Below are positions 59,590 through 64,000 of a stretch of 64,000 nt of DNA, piece by piece. Under the pieces are notes generated by a model. That model searched no databases and was not told the DNA's origin. It worked only from the letters and a program-made list of their open reading frames with translations. The position numbers and the translations under genes are program-made. Each line of letters starts with the position of its first letter. Position 1 is the stretch's first letter. Origin of the DNA: Candidatus Aalborgicola lynettensis (lineage in GTDB: Bacteria; Pseudomonadota; Gammaproteobacteria; Burkholderiales; Burkholderiaceae_C); the NCBI GenBank assembly GCA_016719405.1, contig JADJZE010000001.1, positions 434,001 through 498,000 on the forward strand, in the 5' to 3' direction.

Positions 59590-61480
59590 CGATATAACTG
59601 GATATAAAAACAGTACTATGGTACGCCCAACCCGAGCCAATGCGCTCGCTCTGGCACCGCACCATGCCCGTCGCCGCCCGTTTTGCGCAACCGTACACGT
59701 ATCCCCACGCGGGTGGGCCAGCGGCTGCCAACGCCCAATCCAAGCCCAAACTCTACAAAGCGCGCCATCCCGAACGTACGTTGCTCTACCAAACCATAGC
59801 CGGCCACTTCGAGACCTGGCACGAGTTGGCCAGCGCGGGCCAGTTCGACGGCCAGGGCGACCACCACACCCCCAAGCCCTACGTCCGTCAGGCCTTTCGC
59901 AAGTATCTGGAGTGCGGCATCTTTGCCCACGGCTTTGCCCGCGCCCGCTGTGATGACTGCGGACACGACTACTTCGTCGCCTTCTCCTGCAAAGGTCGGG
60001 GTGTCTGCCCCTCGTGCAACACACGGCGCATGGTGGAGACGGCGGCGCACCTCACCGACCACGTCTTCCCCCGTCTGCCGGTGCGCCAATGGGTGCTGTC
60101 TGTCCCCAAACGGCTACGTTACTTTATGCAGCGCGACGGGCCAGTGCTCAACATGGTGCTGCGCATCTTCCTGCGGGTCATCGCGCAAACCCTGCAGACC
60201 CACAGCCCCGGTGCGGCACAGGTAGACAAGGCGGCCCTGCACATCGGCGCCGTGGCGTTTATCCACCGGTTCGGCTCCAGCCTGAGACCGCCGATGCCGT
60301 TGGCCGATGGTGTGTTGGCCGGTGGCGGGCGCGTGATGCCCCAAGCCCCACCGCCGAGCGTCAGCTTCCACCCGGCCAGCGCCATCAATGCGGATACCGT
60401 GGCCCAAGTTCAGACCACCCTGCAAAAACGCATCCTGCGCGCCTTCGTCGCTCAGGGCCTGCTGGAGAGCTGTGACGCCAAAGACATGCTGGCCTACGCG
60501 CACAGCGGCTTCTCGGTGGACGCCGGAGTCTGCATCCAAGCGCACGACCGCGCCGCCCTGAGCGCTTGCTGCGCTATTGCGCCCGCCCACCATTTGCCAT
60601 GGAACGCCTGCGCAAAGCGGGTGCCGCACTGGTGTACCGCTGTGCCAAGCAGCGCAGCGAGCCCACCGGTGACAAGCGCGGTGCCAAGGCAGACGAGCTG
60701 ACCCTCACATCGATGGAGCTGATTGAGCGCATTGCAGCGCTGGTGCCGCCACCACGCACGCACCGGCACCGCTACTTTGGTGTGCTGGCCCCGAATTCGC
60801 CGCTCAGGGCTGCGGTTACGGCGCTTGCTGCACCGGCCCACCGGCCACGGCGCAGGCGCATCCGCAGCCCGAGCACCACAGGGGAGGCGCGTTTGGTGTG
60901 GCACCGCTGGGCAATGTGCTCCCCAAGCCAGAGCGGACCTGCAGAGCCGGTGCCGCCCAAGCGCCCAGTGCACTACCTGTGGGCTGTTTTGATCGCTCGC
61001 ATTTACGAGGTTTTCCCGCTGCTGTGCCCAAAGTGCGGTGGCCAAATGCGCCTGATTGCCTTCATTACCGCGGGCGTGCAGATCAGGCAAATTCTGAACC
61101 ACATCAGGGCAGACTCTGATCCCCACACATCTCCCCGGCACGCGGGCCACCGTTGTGGGAGGACGGTGGTGGTGATGCGCAGATGGATGACGGGCGCAAA
61201 GCGAGCCGGATTGGGCAACTGACTGGGATGGGGCAGCGCAACCGGCACCGGACTTTGAGGTCGATCAGCGCATCAATTGGTGAATGGGCGAAGCGGCGAT
61301 ACTGACTCGCTGCGAGACGACTGTGTGTGCGCGGTTGACCCAAGGCCGACTTTTCGACCTTTGGTCCAAGGCCTCGCTAGTGAGCGACTGCGCCAGCTCC
61401 GAGTTTGGAAAAAAGCAGCGATTTTTCGCTCAAAACCCGTGCCATACTTTGCCTCATGCGGTTGAATTTCCTATCCGTCT
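59590..61480 (+). mobile_element. IS91-family insertion sequence (limits estimated)
   Basis: A transposase of the IS91 type occupies most of the segment. The element has no visible terminal inverted repeats, as expected for rolling-circle elements. The right limit is placed where recognisable Ffh coding sequence begins; a GAAC tetranucleotide, one of the targets reported for IS91, lies there at 61481-61484. The left limit is less certain and lies after the interspersed repeat at 59566. Confidence 0.6.
59640..61222 (+). pseudogene. IS91-family transposase, one-base frameshift
   Basis: The first frame encodes an N-terminal zinc-binding part (CDDCGHDYFVAFSCKGRGVCPSCNTRRM read in parts) and the catalytic region (LPVRQWVLSVPKRLRYFM, GAVAFIHRFGSSLR). 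One base appears to be missing near 60560. The other frame continues with RLLRYCARPPFAMERLRKAG and ends after a second zinc motif (FPLLCPKCGGQMRLIAFIT) at 61222. Both halves together have the usual architecture of an IS91 transposase, which moves DNA by rolling-circle replication. As read, it would be inactive. Confidence 0.8.
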
Positions 61481-61507
61481 GAACGCCACGCTGGCCGTAT
61501 TCTGGGC

Positions 61508-61984
61508 ATGGGCGACATCGTCGCGCTGGTAGAGCAGGTTACGGCGGGTGTTGATATCCAGGCGGCCCAGAAACTGGCTGCCAAGGTCAAGAGTGGCGGT
61601 GGTTTTGATCTGAACGATTTCCTGGCCCAAATCCAGCAGATGAAGCAGATGGGTGGACTATCGAGCCTGATGGACAAGTTGCCCAGTCAACTGTCAGCCA
61701 AGGCAGGTCAGGTGGATATGGACAAAGCCGAGAAAGACATCAAGCGCAAGGAAGGCATCATCCAGAGCATGACGCCGCTGGAGCGCCGCAAGCCCGAACT
61801 CATCAAGGCCACCCGCAAGCGCCGTATTGCTGCCGGTGCCGGTGTTCAGGTGCAGGAAGTCAATCGCATGCTCAAGGAATTTGAGCAGATGCAGGAGATG
61901 ATGAAGAAGATGAAGGGCGGCGGCATGATGAAGATGATGAAGCGCCTCGGCGGCATGAAGGGCATGCCCAAGATGCCCTTCTAG
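61508..61984 (+). pseudogene. ffh: 3' fragment of ffh encoding only the SRP54 M domain
   Basis: The 158 residues begin at MGDIVALVEQVTAGVD and match the C-terminal part of Ffh: LNDFLAQIQQMKQMGGLSSL, MTPLERRKPELI, the RNA-binding loop RKRRIAAGAGVQVQEVNRML and the Met-rich tail KKMKGGGMMKMMKRLGGMKG. The N and GTPase (G) domains, about 300 residues, are absent. In-frame Ffh-like codons (ERHAGRILG) extend back only to about 61481, where the IS91-type element ends. Full Ffh is essential, so an intact copy should lie elsewhere, or the junction is a misassembly. Confidence 0.88.
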
Positions 61985-61996
61985 CTTCCGGCAGTA

Positions 61997-63559
61997 TCAG
62001 GCAATAAGGAACACTGATACCGCCTGTACCAGGCCCGCCGCCTGCACCCGCAGGGATTCTGCTGCAGCCGCACTTTCTTCGACCAGCGCAGCGTTTTGCT
62101 GCGTGTTGCGATCCATATCCGACACCGCGTCGTTGACGCCTTGAATCGCGTCTGCCTGCTCGGCTGTGGCCCGGGAAATCTCGGCCACCATGGTGCTGAC
62201 CTGTTCGATGGAGGTCACGATGCGCTGCATGGTCTGACCCGCAGCATGTACCTTGTTCGTCCCGGCAGCCACCTGCTCCACAGACGCCCCGATCAGGCCC
62301 CGAATTTCCTTGGCAGCCTCGCTGCTGCGTTGGGCCAGGCTGCGCACCTCACTTGCGACCACCGCAAAGCCGCGCCCCTGCTCACCTGCGCGGGCGGCTT
62401 CGACTGCCGCATTGAGGGCAAGAATATTGGTCTGAAATGCAATGCCGTCGATGGTGCCAATGATTTCGCTGATGCGTTTGGCCTGCACGCTGATGGCTTC
62501 CATGGTGGAAACCACTTCGGCCACATCGGTGCCACCTTGTTTTGCCACGTTCGAGGCACTGGAGGCCAGTTGTGTGGCCTGCATGGCGGTATCGGCATTG
62601 AGGCGAATGGTGTTGGACAGATCTGCGACGGAAGAGGACGTGGCTTGCAATGCAGACGCTGTTTGTTCGGTGCGGGTTGCAAGGTCATTGTTGCCGATAG
62701 AAATTTCACTGGCAGCCGTGTCGATCTGATCTGCGCCACTGCGAATATTGGCGATCATGCCGTTGAGGCGTTGCGTTACCTCACCCAAAGCGCGCAGTAC
62801 CTGGCCGGTTTCGTCACTGCCTGCCTGCACATCGCGCAGGCTCAGATTGCCTTCGGCCACGTCACGCGCAATCCCGACGGCCGATTTCAAGGGTCGGACA
62901 ATCTCGCGTGCGGTAAACCAGGTGACCAGCATGCCAATCACCAGTGCAATCGCTGCGAGCGTCAGGGAAGCCTTGTTACCGGTGGACAGGCTTTCGGTGG
63001 TCAATTCACCGCTGTGTTTGGCCTGCTCCACTTCGCCGTTGAATTGCTCCGAGAGCAGTCCGCGGGTTTCCTGGTAGGCGGTATCGGCTGCGCTCATATA
63101 GATCGCAGCAGTCGCCAGGTCTGCGTCCTTCATATCGACGGTGTCCAATGCGGACTTGGTGTAGGTCTTGAACGCTGCATCCAGCCGGGTCAGCCGTGAC
63201 ACTGCGTCGGCGTCGCCTTGCGCCATAGCTTCGCGCAGCCGGTCGATGCGCTGCTGGGTCGTTTTCAGCTCTGCAGCAATTTTTTCGTCCAGCGCCTTGA
63301 TGATGGCCGGCTTCAGGCCAGCACCCGTGTAGGCCACCGTTTGCATGACCAGCCCATTGACCGCCACCACGCGCTCCTGTACCTCCGCCACCATGACGAC
63401 GTGGACCATGCTCTGCTTGGTCAGGCGCTCCAGCGTCTGGGAGGTCTCCCGGGACGTCCACAGGCTATACAGTGCTACGCTCATCAGGCACAGCAGTACC
63501 AATGTAGGAGCGATGGCGACCTTTACCATGAGGGATAGGCGGTCAAAAAACGTTCTCAT
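61997..63559 (-). CDS. methyl-accepting chemotaxis protein
   Basis: The 520-residue chemoreceptor has helices at about 12-33 and 195-217 around a four-helix periplasmic domain, then HAMP (REIVRPLKSAVGIARDVAEGNLSL read in parts). Its signalling domain has the intact tip IAFQTNILALNAAVEAARAGEQGRGFAVVASEVR. The C-terminal helix ends in LVQAVSVFLIA with no CheR-docking pentapeptide. It lies 12 bases from the convergent ffh fragment and 84 bases downstream of the cache-domain gene. Confidence 0.95.
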   Translation of the reverse strand: MRTFFDRLSLMVKVAIAPTLVLLCLMSVALYSLWTSRETSQTLERLTKQSMVHVVMVAEVQERVVAVNGLVMQTVAYTGAGLKPAIIKALDEKIAAELKTTQQRIDRLREAMAQGDADAVSRLTRLDAAFKTYTKSALDTVDMKDADLATAAIYMSAADTAYQETRGLLSEQFNGEVEQAKHSGELTTESLSTGNKASLTLAAIALVIGMLVTWFTAREIVRPLKSAVGIARDVAEGNLSLRDVQAGSDETGQVLRALGEVTQRLNGMIANIRSGADQIDTAASEISIGNNDLATRTEQTASALQATSSSVADLSNTIRLNADTAMQATQLASSASNVAKQGGTDVAEVVSTMEAISVQAKRISEIIGTIDGIAFQTNILALNAAVEAARAGEQGRGFAVVASEVRSLAQRSSEAAKEIRGLIGASVEQVAAGTNKVHAAGQTMQRIVTSIEQVSTMVAEISRATAEQADAIQGVNDAVSDMDRNTQQNAALVEESAAAAESLRVQAAGLVQAVSVFLIA

Positions 63560-63643
63560 GCCGTATCTTTCAAAAAACAGAAAAACCGGTGCACCTGATA
63601 CGGCGTCACCGGTCCATGCCAGTCTGGCTGCGGGAAAACGAAA

Positions 63644-64000
63644 TTAGCGGTATGCGCCAACCACGACAAAACCATCAAAGCCGGGGATACGTTTGACGTA
63701 GCTGGTTTTGCCTTCAACTTTTTTGGTCACAGGGTGTGCCCAGTCGTAGTCCACCCAGCCTTCGCCTTTGGTGGAGCCCACTTCGATGAATTCACGTGCA
63801 AATCCCTTGCCGTTCTGGTCCTTGAGTTCAATCAGGTTTTTGCCGACAAGCTTCTCGTTGGCACCATGTGCAAGCATTACGCCCTTCATGTCCATGACGA
63901 ACACGTACAAATCCTTTTTGGTCCAGTTGGCTTTGTCAGCTGTGAAATCCTTGAATGCCTGGTCATTTCCTGCCTTCTTGACGTGCGCCAATGCCGCATT
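63644..64000 (-). CDS. single-cache-domain protein, C-terminal part (partial at window edge)
   Basis: The frame remains open to the window end, so the start lies beyond 64000. The visible 119 residues form an sCache_2-like sensor domain: DQAFKDFTADKANWTKKDLYVFVMDMKGVMLAHG and EFIEVGSTKGEGWVDYDW, then VKRIPGFDGFVVVGAYR at the end (read in parts). Such free-standing periplasmic cache proteins bind small organic ligands and often accompany chemoreceptors. It is upstream of the MCP on the same strand, so it may hand a ligand to it. Confidence 0.85.
   Translation of the reverse strand, partial: NAALAHVKKAGNDQAFKDFTADKANWTKKDLYVFVMDMKGVMLAHGANEKLVGKNLIELKDQNGKGFAREFIEVGSTKGEGWVDYDWAHPVTKKVEGKTSYVKRIPGFDGFVVVGAYR

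Overview
The window looks like a betaproteobacterial chromosome, most likely Burkholderiales/Comamonadaceae close to Rhodoferax. The basis is the protein families, the map-glnD order, system I cytochrome c maturation, and dispersed short repeats containing GCTA...AAAA...TAGCTGCT that I remember from that family. No marker gene fixes the species. No tRNA, rRNA or CRISPR array was seen.

Layout. 0-4.9 kb: the end of a TonB-dependent receptor, a periplasmic binding protein, a hybrid histidine kinase and a convergent NarL-type regulator, probably one uptake/sensing unit. 4.9-8.3 kb: proton-pumping pyrophosphatase hppA, divergent soluble ppa, and gloA. 8.3-14.7 kb, minus strand: recJ, glnD, map and an MDR oxidoreductase. 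14.9-21 kb: ahpC, ahpF, a GNAT acetyltransferase, an AHSA1 protein, an SDR, a DsbA-fold isomerase and dusC. 21-25.3 kb, minus strand: cytochrome cd1 nitrite reductase nirS, tetraheme nirT, an ethylbenzene-dehydrogenase-like cytochrome and a short NirF-like d1 protein. 25.5-32 kb, plus strand: a complete ccmABCDEFGHI operon, which would mature those c-type cytochromes. 32-34.2 kb: M48 protease, SH3 protein and chalcone-isomerase-like protein.

34.7-40 kb holds the least ordinary part. It is a compact chemosensory-like module: a membrane receptor-kinase with its own Hpt and CheA-type ATPase but no CheW domain, a small MCP-like membrane protein with a degenerate tip, two CheX-type phosphatases (one fused to a degenerate receiver), and a CheY. 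Both CheX proteins end in the identical octapeptide SSGELEFF. A lipoprotein and a DUF342/FapA-like gene broken by a 50-G run follow.

42-52.9 kb carries an orphan radical SAM/SPASM enzyme, a WS/DGAT acyltransferase, ppdK, a 3'-5' exonuclease, a lipoprotein, a lipase and a frameshifted FadB/FadJ-type gene. 52.9-55.4 kb carries thiolase and acyl-CoA dehydrogenase around a perfect palindrome, so 49.6-55.4 kb reads as a lipid degradation region. 55.5-59.5 kb has a TetR gene with its operator and a DevBCA-type exporter whose permease/ATPase junction is damaged. 59.6-61.5 kb is an IS91-family element with a frameshifted transposase, abutting a fragment that encodes only the M domain of Ffh. The window ends with an MCP and a cache-domain protein cut by the edge.

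At least six genes carry apparent one-base frameshifts. This may reflect sequence quality rather than real gene decay and should be resolved before any of these genes is called a pseudogene.
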